Shown: positions 40,294 to 48,941, numbered from the stretch's first letter. The stretch is 64,000 bases of DNA from Streptomyces ficellus (GCF_009739905.1 NZ_CP034279.1:5890001-5954000), one strand, 5' to 3'. The notes: generated from the sequence alone by a model not told the origin. Made by a program: numbers and translations.

Positions 40294-41232
40294 ATGAGGG
40301 CGATCAGCTACAGCCGCTACGGCGGCCCGGAGGTGCTGGAATTCGGCGACCACCCCGACCCCAAGGTGGGGCCGGACAAGGTGCTCGTCAAAGTCCGGGC
40401 GGCGGCCGTCAACCCGGTCGACTGGAAGGCCCAGGCCGGGTACCTCGACACGATCTTCGACACCGTCTTCCCGGTCATCCCCGGCTGGGACGTCTCCGGC
40501 GTCGTCGTGCAGCCCGGGGTGTCCGTGCCCGAGTACGCGGTCGGCGACGAGGTCATGGGGTACGTGCGCGAGGACGTCCTGTCCCACGGCACCTTCGCCG
40601 AATACGTCGCCGCGCCCGTCCGCACCCTCGCGCGCAAGCCGCGCAACCTGACCTTCGAGGAGGCGGCCGCCCTCCCGCTCGCCGGGCTCACCGCCCACCA
40701 GGTGCTGCACCGGGCGCTCCGCGTCCGGTCGGGCGACACCGTCCTGGTCCACGCCGCGTCCGGCGCCGTCGGCTCCATGGCCGTCCAGATCGCCCGCCAC
40801 CTCGGCGCCCGCGTCATCGGCGCCGCCCGCGAGCACGCCCAGGACCGGGTCCGCGAACTCGGCGCGGAGCCGGTGCCCTACGGCGACGGCTTCCTCCACC
40901 GGGTCCGGGAACTGGCCCCGCACGGCGTCGACGCCGCCTTCGACACGGTCGGCGGCCAGGTGCTGAAGGACTCGGCCCACCTCCTCGCCCCCGAGGGCCG
41001 CCTCGCCTCCATCGCGGACGGCGAGGTCGTCGGCCTGGGCGGGCACTACTACTGGGTACGCCCCGACACGGACGACCTGACGGCACTCGCCGAACTGGTC
41101 GAACAGGGCGCCCTCACCGTACGGGTCGCCAGGACGTTCCCCCTGGACCGGGCCGCCGACGCCCAGCGCGCCAACCAGGAGGGCGGCCTGCACGGCAAGG
41201 TCGTCGTCACCGTGGACTGGCCCGACCACTGA
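40294..41232 (+). CDS. NADP-dependent quinone oxidoreductase-like protein (MDR superfamily)
   Basis: 312 aa zinc-free medium-chain reductase. Motifs are SRYGGPEVLEFGDHPDP, AVNPVDWKAQAGYLD, PGWDVSGVV, LPLAGLTAHQVLHRALRVRS and the cofactor loop VLVHAASGAVGSMAVQIARH (about residues 150-169). No structural-zinc cysteines are present. It reduces a quinone or alpha,beta-unsaturated carbonyl with NADPH by family analogy; the substrate is unknown. The ATG follows CGGAGGG at nine bases. It is divergent from the His-rich gene, with 116 bp between starts. Confidence 0.9.
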   Translation: MRAISYSRYGGPEVLEFGDHPDPKVGPDKVLVKVRAAAVNPVDWKAQAGYLDTIFDTVFPVIPGWDVSGVVVQPGVSVPEYAVGDEVMGYVREDVLSHGTFAEYVAAPVRTLARKPRNLTFEEAAALPLAGLTAHQVLHRALRVRSGDTVLVHAASGAVGSMAVQIARHLGARVIGAAREHAQDRVRELGAEPVPYGDGFLHRVRELAPHGVDAAFDTVGGQVLKDSAHLLAPEGRLASIADGEVVGLGGHYYWVRPDTDDLTALAELVEQGALTVRVARTFPLDRAADAQRANQEGGLHGKVVVTVDWPDH

Positions 41233-41281
41233 CCCGCCGGCCACGCACCACAGCGCACAGGCGCGCACCGGCGGCCCGCCG

Positions 41282-41602
41282 TCACACCACCACGGCCACC
41301 GCGAACGCGGCCAGCGCCACCGCGCAGCCCGCCGCCACGACCGCCCCCCGCGGCCTCAGCGCCCCCGGGCGCGCCGCGACCAGCGCCCGCATCCGCCGGT
41401 GCGCCACCCCGAGGAACACCAGCCACACCAGCAGCGACAGCGCCGCGCCCACCAGCCCGGCCGCCGTGACGTCGTCGTGCACGGCCTGCCGGGCGGCCAG
41501 CACCGCGGCCACGGTCGCCGACAGCGTCGTCCGCCGCCACGCCAGCCGCGTCCGCTCCGGCTGCAACCCGGGATCACGCGCCTCCACGGCACCGCCCGCC
41601 AT
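41282..41602 (-). CDS. DUF202 membrane protein
   Basis: 106 aa. DUF202 signature LQPERTRLAWRRTTLSATVA near the N-terminus, then three hydrophobic segments (about 25-40, 48-68 and 80-105). It is the last gene of a three-gene operon, overlapping the YidH gene by one base (TGATG). The function is unknown. Pairing with YidH is common in bacteria. Confidence 0.88.
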   Translation of the reverse strand: MAGGAVEARDPGLQPERTRLAWRRTTLSATVAAVLAARQAVHDDVTAAGLVGAALSLLVWLVFLGVAHRRMRALVAARPGALRPRGAVVAAGCAVALAAFAVAVVV

Positions 41603-41994
41603 CAGCCGCTCCACCCGAAGAGGACGACCACCACCATCGCACCGGCCACCAGGCCCACCGCGAGACCCAGCAGCGTCGGGAACCGGCTCACCGGCAGGTC
41701 CTCGCCCCGCCGCATGGCCCGCTCGCACCGCACCCAGTGGTTCACCGCCCGCAGCGCGCACAACGCCCCCGCGGCGAGCAGCGCGAACGCCATCCCCACC
41801 CGGACGCCCCAGCGCAGGTCCGGCAGGAACTGGTCCACCGCGAAACCCCCGCCGACGAGCGCCAGCGCGGTACGGATCCAGGCGAGGAACGTGCGCTCGT
41901 TGGCGAGGGAGAACCGGTAGTCGGGCGTCTCGCCCTCCTCCCGGACCCGCTGCGGCGCGAACCACAGCCGCAGGCCCCGCACGAATCCGCTCAC
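41602..41994 (-). CDS. YidH family (DUF202) inner membrane protein
   Basis: 130 aa. Signature DYRFSLANERTFLAWIRTAL at about residues 25-44, then three transmembrane segments, with VNHWVRCERAMRRGEDLPVS between the second and third. The start overlaps the NUDIX stop by four bases (ATGA) and the end overlaps the DUF202 start by one, so the three genes are translationally coupled. The biochemical role is unknown. Confidence 0.9.
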   Translation of the reverse strand: MSGFVRGLRLWFAPQRVREEGETPDYRFSLANERTFLAWIRTALALVGGGFAVDQFLPDLRWGVRVGMAFALLAAGALCALRAVNHWVRCERAMRRGEDLPVSRFPTLLGLAVGLVAGAMVVVVLFGWSG

Positions 41995-42518
41995 ATGATC
42001 AGCCTACCGGCGCGGTGCGCGCGCAGCCTTTCGTACGCCGCCAGCCCGTCCGGCACCCACTCCCACTCGCCCAGCCGCGCCCGTACCTCCTCCTCCGGCA
42101 GGAACCCGTGCCACGCGACCTCCTCCGCCTGCGGGTCCACCGGCAGCGCGCACCGCACCTCGTACACCGCCGACCACCACGAACCGCGCCCGCCGCCGTC
42201 CTCGTACAGGAACCGGAACAGCGGGGTGGGGTGCGGCAGTCCGCGCACCCCCAGCTCCTCCTCCGCCTCGCGCAGCGCCGCCTCGTCGTAGCTCTCGCCG
42301 GCCCCCACGACACCGCCCACGAACATGTCGTACAGGGACGGGAAGACCAGCTTCGTCGCGGTGCGGCGGTGCACGAACACCCGGTCGTCGGCGTCCCGCA
42401 CGAGGACGAACACGCACCGGTGACGCAGGCCCCGCGCGTACACCTCACCGCGCGGCAGCCGCCCCACCACCTCGTCGTGCTCGTCGACGACGTCCAGGAT
42501 CTCCTCGGCAGCAGTCAT
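41991..42518 (-). CDS. NUDIX hydrolase
   Basis: 175 aa. Complete Nudix box GGVVGAGESYDEAALREAEEELGV (split here: GAGESYDEAALREAEEELGV at about residues 71-90, preceded by GGVV) and an IPP-isomerase/YfcD-like opening (DEHDEVVGRLPRGEVYARGL, HRCVFVLV). This subgroup hydrolyses nucleoside diphosphate derivatives; the substrate is not known. The ATG at 42518 is chosen as the first Met before similarity begins. It is first gene of the operon with YidH and DUF202. Confidence 0.9.
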   Translation of the reverse strand: MTAAEEILDVVDEHDEVVGRLPRGEVYARGLRHRCVFVLVRDADDRVFVHRRTATKLVFPSLYDMFVGGVVGAGESYDEAALREAEEELGVRGLPHPTPLFRFLYEDGGGRGSWWSAVYEVRCALPVDPQAEEVAWHGFLPEEEVRARLGEWEWVPDGLAAYERLRAHRAGRLIM

Positions 42519-42606
42519 GCCGCCATGAAAACACCACCCACCTGTTGACGTGTTACCGCCGCGTACCGAAGATCGGAGCACCCTGCCCGACGAGGATGAG
42601 GACCCC

Positions 42607-44262
42607 ATGGCGTACGACGCTGATGTGATCGTGATCGGGGCGGGCCTCGCCGGCCTGGCCGCCACCGCCGAACTCGTCGACGCCGGGCGCAGCGTCATCC
42701 TGCTGGACCAGGAGCCGGAGCAGTCCATCGGCGGCCAGGCGCACTGGTCCTTCGGCGGCCTGTTCTTCGTCGACTCGCCCGAACAGCGCCGGATGCGCAT
42801 CCGCGACAGCCACGCCCTCGCCCTCCAGGACTGGCTCGGCACCGCCGGGTTCGACCGCCCCGAGGACCACTGGCCGCGCCGGTGGGCCGAGGCGTACGTC
42901 GACTTCGCGGCGGGCGAGAAGCGGGACTGGCTGCACCGGCAGGGCGTCCGCTTCTTCCCCGTCGTCGGCTGGGCCGAACGCGGCGGCTACGGCGCCACCG
43001 GCCACGGCAACTCGGTGCCGCGCTTCCACATCACCTGGGGCACCGGCCCCGGCCTGGTCGCCCCCTTCGAGCGGCGCGTGCGCGCGGGCGTCACCAAGGG
43101 CCTCGCACGCCTGGCGTTCCGGCACCGCGTCACCGGCCTCGGCCGTACCGCGGGCACCGTCGACACCGTGAGCGGCGAGATCCTGGAGCCGTCCGGCGCC
43201 GCGCGCGGCACGGCCAGCAGCCGGCAGGTCACCGGCGCCTTCGAGTACCGGGCCCAGGCCGTGATCGTCACCTCCGGCGGCATCGGCGGCAACCACGACC
43301 TCGTCCGCGCCCAGTGGCCCGAGCGCCTCGGCACACCGCCCGAGAAGATGCTCTCCGGGGTGCCCGCCCACGTCGACGGGCTGATGCTCGGCATCACGGA
43401 GGCGGCCGGCGCCCACCACATCAACCGCGACCGGATGTGGCACTACACCGAGGGCATCGAGAACTGGAACCCCATCTGGGCGCGGCACGGCATCCGCATC
43501 CTGCCCGGCCCGTCCTCCCTCTGGCTCGACGCGCGCGGCCGCCGGCTGCCCGTCCCGCTCTTCCCGGGCTTCGACACCCTCGGCACCCTCGACCACATCA
43601 TGAAGTCCGGCCACGGCCACACCTGGTTCGTCCTCAACCGGCGCATCATCGGCAAGGAGTTCACCCTCTCCGGCTCCGAACAGAACCCGGACCTCACCGG
43701 CAAGTCCGTACGCGGCGTCCTCGACCGCGCCCGCGCCGACGTCCCCGGCCCGGTCAAGGCGTTCATGGACCACGGCGCCGACTTCGTCATCGAGAAGGAC
43801 CTGACGTCCCTGGTGCGCGGCATGAACGCGCTCACCAAGGAGCCCCTCCTCGACGAGGCGGCCGTACGCCGCGAGATCGTCGCCCGCGACCGGGAGATCG
43901 CCAACCCCTTCACCAAGGACAGCCAGGTCACGGCGATCCGCGGCGCCCGCAAGTACCTGGGCGACAAGCTGATCCGCACGGTCGCCCCGCACCGGATCCT
44001 CGACCCCGCGGCGGGCCCGCTGGTCGCCGTCCGCCTCAACATCCTCACCCGTAAGTCGCTCGGCGGCCTGGAGACCGACCTGTCGTCCCGGGTCCTCACC
44101 GCCGGCGGCACCCCGCTGCCCGGGGTGTACGCGGCGGGCGAGGCGGCCGGGTTCGGCGGCGGCGGCGTCCACGGCTACCGTGCGCTGGAGGGCACCTTCC
44201 TCGGCGGCTGCCTCTTCTCCGGCCGCACGGCCGGCCGGGCCGCGGCGGAGGCGACCGGCTGA
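42607..44262 (+). CDS. FAD-binding dehydrogenase (fumarate reductase / KstD-like flavoprotein fold)
   Basis: 551 aa. N-terminal FAD motif DADVIVIGAGLAGLAATAEL (about residues 4-23) with acidic residue at the end of strand two (LLDQEPEQSIGGQAHWSFGG), a mid-protein VIVTSGGIGGNHDLV, and a C-terminal FAD site GVYAAGEAAGFGGGGVHGYR. This matches the conserved actinobacterial FAD-binding dehydrogenase family related to 3-ketosteroid-1-dehydrogenase and fumarate reductase flavoproteins. The substrate is unknown; no steroid genes lie nearby. The ATG at 42607 is chosen because similarity starts there, though the ribosome-binding site (GAGGATGAGG) is at some distance. Confidence 0.88.
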   Translation: MAYDADVIVIGAGLAGLAATAELVDAGRSVILLDQEPEQSIGGQAHWSFGGLFFVDSPEQRRMRIRDSHALALQDWLGTAGFDRPEDHWPRRWAEAYVDFAAGEKRDWLHRQGVRFFPVVGWAERGGYGATGHGNSVPRFHITWGTGPGLVAPFERRVRAGVTKGLARLAFRHRVTGLGRTAGTVDTVSGEILEPSGAARGTASSRQVTGAFEYRAQAVIVTSGGIGGNHDLVRAQWPERLGTPPEKMLSGVPAHVDGLMLGITEAAGAHHINRDRMWHYTEGIENWNPIWARHGIRILPGPSSLWLDARGRRLPVPLFPGFDTLGTLDHIMKSGHGHTWFVLNRRIIGKEFTLSGSEQNPDLTGKSVRGVLDRARADVPGPVKAFMDHGADFVIEKDLTSLVRGMNALTKEPLLDEAAVRREIVARDREIANPFTKDSQVTAIRGARKYLGDKLIRTVAPHRILDPAAGPLVAVRLNILTRKSLGGLETDLSSRVLTAGGTPLPGVYAAGEAAGFGGGGVHGYRALEGTFLGGCLFSGRTAGRAAAEATG

Positions 44263-44349
44263 GAGCCCTCAGAGCCGGCACCTCCCGTGGCGCCGCGGCC
44301 GTAATGCCCCCGGGCGGGGTACCTCATCGCACCCTCCGGGCACGCCACC

Positions 44350-44877
44350 TCACGCGCGCGTCCCCGGAGCCGGCGCGTACGCCGCGTCCGGACCGGTGAC
44401 CCGGCGGTTCCGCCCCGGGAGATACGCCCACAGCGCGACGCCGATGAAGAGCACCTGCTCGGGAATCCTGAACCACAGGGGCGTCGCGGGCTTCCCGTTG
44501 ACCGAAACGCCCTCGACCGCCGCGTAGATGTTGGCCGGCAGCATCAGGACGAACAGCACCGCGAGGCCGAGTCCCGCCGCCCGCCGGGTGGCCTCCAGGA
44601 CGAGCCCGGCGGCGCCCAGGAGTTCCAGGACGCCCGTCGCGTAGACCACCAGGCGGGGGAACGGCACGAACGGCGGGACCATCGCGACCAGATCGTGGTG
44701 GCCGGGCATGGGGCCGAGGCCGGACGGGACGAAGTGCGCGCTCGCCGTGAACACCAGCATGACCGCGAGGCCGTGCACGACGGACACCCGCCAGGTAACG
44801 AACCGCCGGACGCCGACGGCGCCGAGGAGCCGGAACAGCAGGGTGGGAACGGCGATGAGCATGAGGGTGCCCAGCAT
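44350..44877 (-). CDS. DoxX-family membrane protein
   Basis: 175 aa with four to five hydrophobic segments. Features include SAHFVPSGLGPMPGHHDLVA, VYATGVLELLGAAGLVLEAT and LFVLMLPANIYAAVEGV in the order of DoxX/DoxD-like proteins. The palindrome at 44911-44938 lies just upstream and suggests a TetR- or MarR-type repressor. The role of this branch is unknown; relatives contribute to redox or thiol homeostasis. Confidence 0.85.
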   Translation of the reverse strand: MLGTLMLIAVPTLLFRLLGAVGVRRFVTWRVSVVHGLAVMLVFTASAHFVPSGLGPMPGHHDLVAMVPPFVPFPRLVVYATGVLELLGAAGLVLEATRRAAGLGLAVLFVLMLPANIYAAVEGVSVNGKPATPLWFRIPEQVLFIGVALWAYLPGRNRRVTGPDAAYAPAPGTRA

Positions 44878-44910
44878 GAGCGCAGTCCTTTCGACGGGTC
44901 GGCCTACAGA

Positions 44911-44938
44911 ATGGATACTAGCGCTATCCGCTATCCAT
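44911..44938. promoter_or_regulatory. Palindromic region ATGGATA ... TATCCAT upstream of DoxX
   Basis: 7-bp perfect arms, with a second nested repeat GGATA-ctagcgc-TATCC at 44913-44929. The overlapping arrangement gives two possible dimer sites 33-60 bp before the DoxX start. The region is AT-rich. No regulator gene is adjacent. Confidence 0.65.
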
Positions 44939-45204
44939 GTGGAGAGGGCTGAGCGGATAAAGGTCTGCGGGCTCAGTCGGCACGCCGGCGCTCAAGTGCC
45001 GCTGATGGGGCACTACTTGCGTGAAGGGGTGCTGCCGCCGGGATCCGCACCAGGTCTTCGGGGTGCTGCCGGGCGTAGGCCCGGCCGCGCGGGAAGAGGG
45101 CGCGGCCCTCCGCCGCCCGGCCCAGAAGTCCACGCCGGCCCGGCACTTCGGAGGCGGCAGCCCCGCCGGGGCGAACCCCCCATATAACCCCGGGCGGACG
45201 CGAC
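44939..45204. other. Intergenic stretch without a recognised gene
   Basis: Together with the palindrome this makes a 327-bp gap. Frames on the minus strand are open but rich in Arg/Pro/Gly and have no family resemblance or ribosome-binding site. Short inverted words such as GGCCCGGCCGCGCGGG and GAGGGCGCGGCCCTC could fold. I see no RNA gene. Confidence 0.4.
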
Positions 45205-45609
45205 CTAGACCATGCCCTCCGGCACCGGCGTCCCCTGGTGGTAGTACAGCCGCCAGTCCCCGCCCCCGGCGCGCCCGGCCGGGTCGCGGCGCCACAGCGA
45301 GCTGCGGCGCACCCGGTGGCCACCGCCGGCCGTCTCGTACGTCAGGTGGACCACGTCCGGGGCGAGCTGCACGCCCGTCATGCCGGACACCTCCACGGGC
45401 GGGCCGTCCGCCGGGAGAGCCGGGGCGGGTGCCATGCCCGGCAGCGCGTCCAGCATCGCCTGCCTGGTCCACCGCCGCCCCGAGGCGCCGACCTCCGTGA
45501 AGTCCGGGTGCAGGAGGCGGGCCGCCTCCGCCCGGGAGGCCCGTACGGCCGGGTCAAGGAGCCGCAGTTCGCCCGCGATCGCCGCCTCCACGCCGGAGGC
45601 GCCGGTCAT
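45205..45609 (-). CDS. NTF2-like (DUF4440-type) protein
   Basis: 134 aa of cystatin-like/NTF2 fold: IAGELRLLDPAVRASRAEAA, RLLHPDFTEVGASGRRWTRQ, MLDALPGM, VHLTYETAG and the closing WRRDPAGRAGGGDWRLYYHQ with GTPVPEG. This arrangement, in particular LLHPDFxEVGxSGRxW, is typical of DUF4440/nuclear transport factor 2-like enzymes and binding proteins. It overlaps the upstream ASCH gene by four bases (ATGA), so they are co-translated. The reaction is unknown. Confidence 0.85.
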   Translation of the reverse strand: MTGASGVEAAIAGELRLLDPAVRASRAEAARLLHPDFTEVGASGRRWTRQAMLDALPGMAPAPALPADGPPVEVSGMTGVQLAPDVVHLTYETAGGGHRVRRSSLWRRDPAGRAGGGDWRLYYHQGTPVPEGMV

Positions 45610-46055
45610 GCCCGCACCTCCACCACGCGGAAGCGTTCCGCGACGACCATCGTCGTGTCGTCGACCGTGAAGTCCGGGTCGCCGAGGGCCTCGCGCATCT
45701 CGTCGCCGTGCCAGAACGTCTCGTGGCCCGCCCGCCAGTCGGCGACCGAGGCGTACCCCTCGCCCTCGTCCAGCGCGTGCCGCAGGTCCACGTCGCCCAG
45801 CGGCAGCACCCGCACCTCCGTCACCTCCAGCACCGCCACCTCGCGGCCGTCGGAGTCGATCAGGGCCGACCGCTCGCCGATCTCCGGCAGTTCCTCGTCC
45901 TCCGCCTCGTACTCGGCGAGCAGGCCGGTCGTCGACACCTTCTCGCCGGACAGGACCGCGGCCACCAGTTGGTCGCGCAACGGGCCGGGGAACGCCAGCA
46001 GATAGGGCTTGAGTTGCTCGGGATGCGTGGCGGGGTGCGTCTCGGGGTGCGTCAT
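45606..46055 (-). CDS. ASCH-domain protein
   Basis: 149 aa. The ASCH (PUA-like) fold is indicated by FPGPLRDQLVAAVLSGEKVS, TTGLLAEYEAEDEELPEIGE, ALIDSDGREVAVLEVTEVRV, LPLGDVDLRHALDEGEGYAS and DWRAGHETFW. Family members bind RNA or modified nucleosides; an N4-acetylcytidine amidohydrolase is one known relative. The start ATG 46055 is followed by an unusual MTHPETHPATHPEQ stretch. It heads the operon with the NTF2-like gene. Confidence 0.85.
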   Translation of the reverse strand: MTHPETHPATHPEQLKPYLLAFPGPLRDQLVAAVLSGEKVSTTGLLAEYEAEDEELPEIGERSALIDSDGREVAVLEVTEVRVLPLGDVDLRHALDEGEGYASVADWRAGHETFWHGDEMREALGDPDFTVDDTTMVVAERFRVVEVRA

Positions 46056-46127
46056 GGGGCGACAGTGTGGCAACCCGCCGCCCCGCACGCGACGCAATAT
46101 CGGCCCCCGGCACAGCAGCAACAGCAG

Positions 46128-46151
46128 CTACAGCACCAGCTACAGCACCAG
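46128..46151 (-). repeat. 12-bp tandem duplication spanning the gntP stop codon
   Basis: CTACAGCACCAG occurs twice in tandem (46128-46139 and 46140-46151). On the minus strand each unit reads CTGGTGCTGTAG, that is Leu-Val-Leu-stop, so the gene ends in the first copy read and an in-frame second stop follows. The area is also rich in CAG/CAGCAG words, consistent with replication slippage. Confidence 0.85.
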
Positions 46152-47537
46152 CGACAGCAGCAGCACGAACACGATCCCGACCACCGAGATGATCGTCTCC
46201 ATCACCGACCAGGTCTTGACCGTCTGGCCGACGCTCATCCCGAAGTACTCCTTCACCAGCCAGAACCCGGCGTCGTTGACGTGGCTGAAGAACAGCGAGC
46301 CGGCACCGATCGCCAGCACCAGCAGCGCCGCGTGCGTGGTCGACATGTCGGCCGCCAGCGGCGCGACCAGCCCGGCCGCGGAGATGGTGGCGACGGTCGC
46401 CGAACCGGTGGCCAGCCGGATCGCCACCGCGATCAGCCAGGCCAGCAGCAGGGCCGGGATCGCCCAGTTCTCGGAGAAGTCCAGGATCATCCGCCCGACG
46501 CCCACGTCGATCAGGGTCTGCTTGAAACCGCCGCCCGCGCCGACGATCAGCAGGACGCCCGCGATGGGCGCGAGCGACGTCTCGACGGTCGAGGAGATCC
46601 GCTCCTTGGTGCAGCCGGCCGCCCGGCCCAGCGTGAAGATGCCCACGAGGACCGCCGCGAGCAGCGCGATCAGGGGCGAGCCGATCACGTCCGTGACCCG
46701 CTGGACGTGGTTCTCCGGGTCGTCGACGACGATGTCCACCAGCGCCTTGACCAGCATCAGCACGACGGGCAGCAGCACGGTCGCCACGGTGACGCCGAAG
46801 CCCGGCCGCCGCTCCAGCGTCTCCGAGGCCCGCTGCGGCACCATCCGCTCCGGCACCGGCACGTCCACCCAGCGGGCCGCGTACCGGGAGAAGACCGGGC
46901 CCGCGATGATCACCGTCGGGACGGCGACGACGAGCCCCAGCGCCAGCGTGACGCCCAGGTTCGCGCCGATCGCGTCGATCGCGACCAGCGGGCCGGGGTG
47001 CGGCGGGATGAGCCCGTGCATCACCGACAGGCCGGCCAGCGCCGGGATGCCGATCCGCATCAGCGAGTAGTTGCCGCGCTGGGCGACCATCAGCACCACC
47101 GGGATCAGCAGCACGATGCCGACCTCGAAGAACAGCGGCAGGCCGATCACCGAAGCGATCAGTACCATCGCCCACGGCATGGCGCGCCCGCCCGCCTTCG
47201 CCAGGATCGTGTCGACGATCTGGTCCGCGCCGCCCGAGTCGGCGAGCAGCTTCCCCAGGATCGCCCCGAGCGCGATGAGCACACCGACACCCGCGACGGT
47301 CGAACCGAGCCCCGTGGTGAAGGACGCGATGGCCGCGTCGAGCGGGGCGCCCGCGAAGGCGCCCAGCGCGAGCGAACCTATGGTCAGCGCCAGAAAGGCG
47401 TGGAGCTTGAACTTCGTGATGAGCAGGACGATGACGGCGATGCCCGCCAGGACGGCGATGCCCAGCTGGGCGTTGCCGGCCGAGGTGATCGGCTCGGCGG
47501 CACCCGCTGCCAGCATCTCGACGTTGAGACTGGTCAC
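46140..47537 (-). CDS. gntP: Gluconate:H+ symporter, GntP family
   Basis: 465 aa, about 12-14 hydrophobic segments. GntP motifs: GLGSTVAGVGVLIALGAILG, LLADSGGADQIVDTIL, GLPLFFEVGIVLLIPVVLMV, MHGLIPPHPGPLVAID, GAGGGFKQTLIDVGVG and SATVATISAAGLVAPLA. It takes up D-gluconate with protons. It starts 39 bp after the gluconokinase stop on the same strand and is divergent from gntR, an intact gntR/gntKP set. The gene ends in the tandem duplication described separately. Confidence 0.95.
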   Translation of the reverse strand: MTSLNVEMLAAGAAEPITSAGNAQLGIAVLAGIAVIVLLITKFKLHAFLALTIGSLALGAFAGAPLDAAIASFTTGLGSTVAGVGVLIALGAILGKLLADSGGADQIVDTILAKAGGRAMPWAMVLIASVIGLPLFFEVGIVLLIPVVLMVAQRGNYSLMRIGIPALAGLSVMHGLIPPHPGPLVAIDAIGANLGVTLALGLVVAVPTVIIAGPVFSRYAARWVDVPVPERMVPQRASETLERRPGFGVTVATVLLPVVLMLVKALVDIVVDDPENHVQRVTDVIGSPLIALLAAVLVGIFTLGRAAGCTKERISSTVETSLAPIAGVLLIVGAGGGFKQTLIDVGVGRMILDFSENWAIPALLLAWLIAVAIRLATGSATVATISAAGLVAPLAADMSTTHAALLVLAIGAGSLFFSHVNDAGFWLVKEYFGMSVGQTVKTWSVMETIISVVGIVFVLLLSLVL

Positions 47538-47576
47538 AGGGTTCCTCGGGTCGGGTGGGGGAGACGGACGGGGGAG

Positions 47577-48095
47577 TCAGGAGGGGGAGTCGGCGGACCG
47601 GCGCAGCGCGGTGACGGCCCGGTCGGCGATGTCCTCGGGGGAGCCGGAGACGTCGACGGCCGCACCGGCCTCGTCGTCGCCCAGCGGCTGGAGGGTCGCG
47701 AACTGCGAATCGAGCAGCGCGGTGGGCATGAAGTGCCCCTTGCGGGCGGCCATCCGCTCCTCGATCAGCGTCCGGTCGCCGGTCAGGTGCAGGAAGACCA
47801 CCCCGGGCGCGGCCGCCCGCAGCCGGTCGCGGTACGCTCGCTTCAGCGCCGAGCTGCTCACCACCCCGCCGAGGCCGGCGCGCCCGTGCGCCCACCGTCC
47901 GATGGCGTCCAGCCAGGGCCACCGGTCGTCGTCGTCCAGCGGGACGCCGGCCGACATCTTGGCGATGTTCGCCTCGGGGTGGAAGTCGTCGCCCTCGGCA
48001 TAGGGCACGCCGAGGCGCTCGGCGACCAGCGGACCGATGGTGGTCTTGCCGGTGCCCGCCACGCCCATCACCACGACGACGGGGGGTTGCTGCAT
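47577..48095 (-). CDS. gntK: Gluconokinase, thermoresistant GntK/IdnK type
   Basis: 172 aa. P-loop VMGVAGTGKTTIGPLVAERL (about residues 10-29), then the gluconokinase motif YAEGDDFHPEANIAKMSAGV, PLDDDDRWPWLDAIGRWA, SSSALKRAYRDRLR, FLHLTGDRTLIEERMAARKG and HFMPTALLDSQFATLQPL. It makes 6-phosphogluconate for the pentose phosphate pathway. The ATG at 48095 lies after GAGGCACC. Upstream is the GntR operator; downstream gntP is in the same operon. Confidence 0.96.
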   Translation of the reverse strand: MQQPPVVVVMGVAGTGKTTIGPLVAERLGVPYAEGDDFHPEANIAKMSAGVPLDDDDRWPWLDAIGRWAHGRAGLGGVVSSSALKRAYRDRLRAAAPGVVFLHLTGDRTLIEERMAARKGHFMPTALLDSQFATLQPLGDDEAGAAVDVSGSPEDIADRAVTALRRSADSPS

Positions 48096-48196
48096 GGATG
48101 GTGCCTCGCTGTCTTCCTCGACATCGATCCGGACGCCACCGCGGTGTCCGTCGCCGCACACTGAAACCCATCAGGTACGACGTATTCAAGAGCCTG

Positions 48197-48210
48197 TGAC
48201 ATAAAAGTCA
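48197..48210. promoter_or_regulatory. GntR operator candidate TGAC-ataaaa-GTCA
   Basis: Inverted repeat GTGACATAAAAGTCATAC (48196-48213) between divergent gntK (start 48095) and gntR (start 48234). It is the most AT-rich point of the gap. FadR-type GntR proteins typically bind such short spaced dyads; the adjacent gntR product is the likely ligand. Confidence 0.65.
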
Positions 48211-48233
48211 TACTTAATCTGGGCGGTTACGCT

Positions 48234-48941
48234 ATGCACATGACGACGCAGGCCCAGGGGCTCCATACGCAGGTGCTGGACACCCTGGGCCTTGCCATCA
48301 CGGCGGGGGAGTACGCGCCGGGCAGCGTGTTGCGCACCGACGAGCTCGCCCAGCGGTTCGAAGTGTCACGCACGGTGATCCGCGAGGTCGTCCGCGTCCT
48401 GGAATCGATGCACCTCGTCGAGTCACGTCGCCGCGTCGGCGTGACCGTACGCGCCACCGAGCAGTGGAACGTGTACGACCCGCGCGTCATCCGCTGGCGG
48501 CTGGCGGGCGCCGACCGGCCCCGTCAGCTCCGCTCGCTGACCGTGCTGCGCTCGGCGGTCGAACCGGTCGCCGCCGGCCTCGCCGCCGCCCACGCCACCC
48601 CCGAGCAGTGCCGGGAGCTGACCGAGCAGGCGCTCGGGATGGTCGCCACCTCGCGCGGCGGGCAGCTGGACGCGTACCTCGTGCACGACATCGCCTTCCA
48701 CCGGGTCGTGCTGAACGCCTCCGGCAACGAGATGTTCGCCCGCCTCGGGGACGTGGTCGCGGAGGTCCTCGCCGGCCGCACCCACCACCACGTGATGTTC
48801 GAGGACCCCGACCCGGCGGCCGTCACGCTGCACGTCCGGGTCGCCGAGGCCGTACGGGCGCGGGACGCCGCCCGCGCCGAGGAGCTGACCAGGGAGATCG
48901 CCATGGGCGCCCTCCGAGAGCTGGACGTCCTCGCGCCGTAG
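48234..48941 (+). CDS. gntR: GntR-family (FadR/FCD type) regulator of gluconate genes
   Basis: 235 aa. GntR winged helix (TQVLDTLGLAITAGEYAPGS, RTDELAQRFEVSRTVIREVV, RVLESMHLVESRRRVGVTVR; residues about 12-75) and a C-terminal FCD domain with the metal/ligand histidines in HDIAFHRVVLNASGNEMFAR and HLHV-like region VTLHVRVAEAVRARDAARAE. It is divergent from gntK-gntP with an operator in between; in actinobacteria this arrangement gives gluconate-inducible control. No Shine-Dalgarno precedes ATG 48234 or the second ATG at 48240, so the mRNA may be leaderless. Confidence 0.92.
   Translation: MHMTTQAQGLHTQVLDTLGLAITAGEYAPGSVLRTDELAQRFEVSRTVIREVVRVLESMHLVESRRRVGVTVRATEQWNVYDPRVIRWRLAGADRPRQLRSLTVLRSAVEPVAAGLAAAHATPEQCRELTEQALGMVATSRGGQLDAYLVHDIAFHRVVLNASGNEMFARLGDVVAEVLAGRTHHHVMFEDPDPAAVTLHVRVAEAVRARDAARAEELTREIAMGALRELDVLAP

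Noticed and set aside
44939..45204. Gene or RNA in the gap between DoxX and the NTF2-like gene
   Set aside because: The open frames are compositionally biased, without start signals or recognised motifs. No tRNA or riboswitch pattern was seen.
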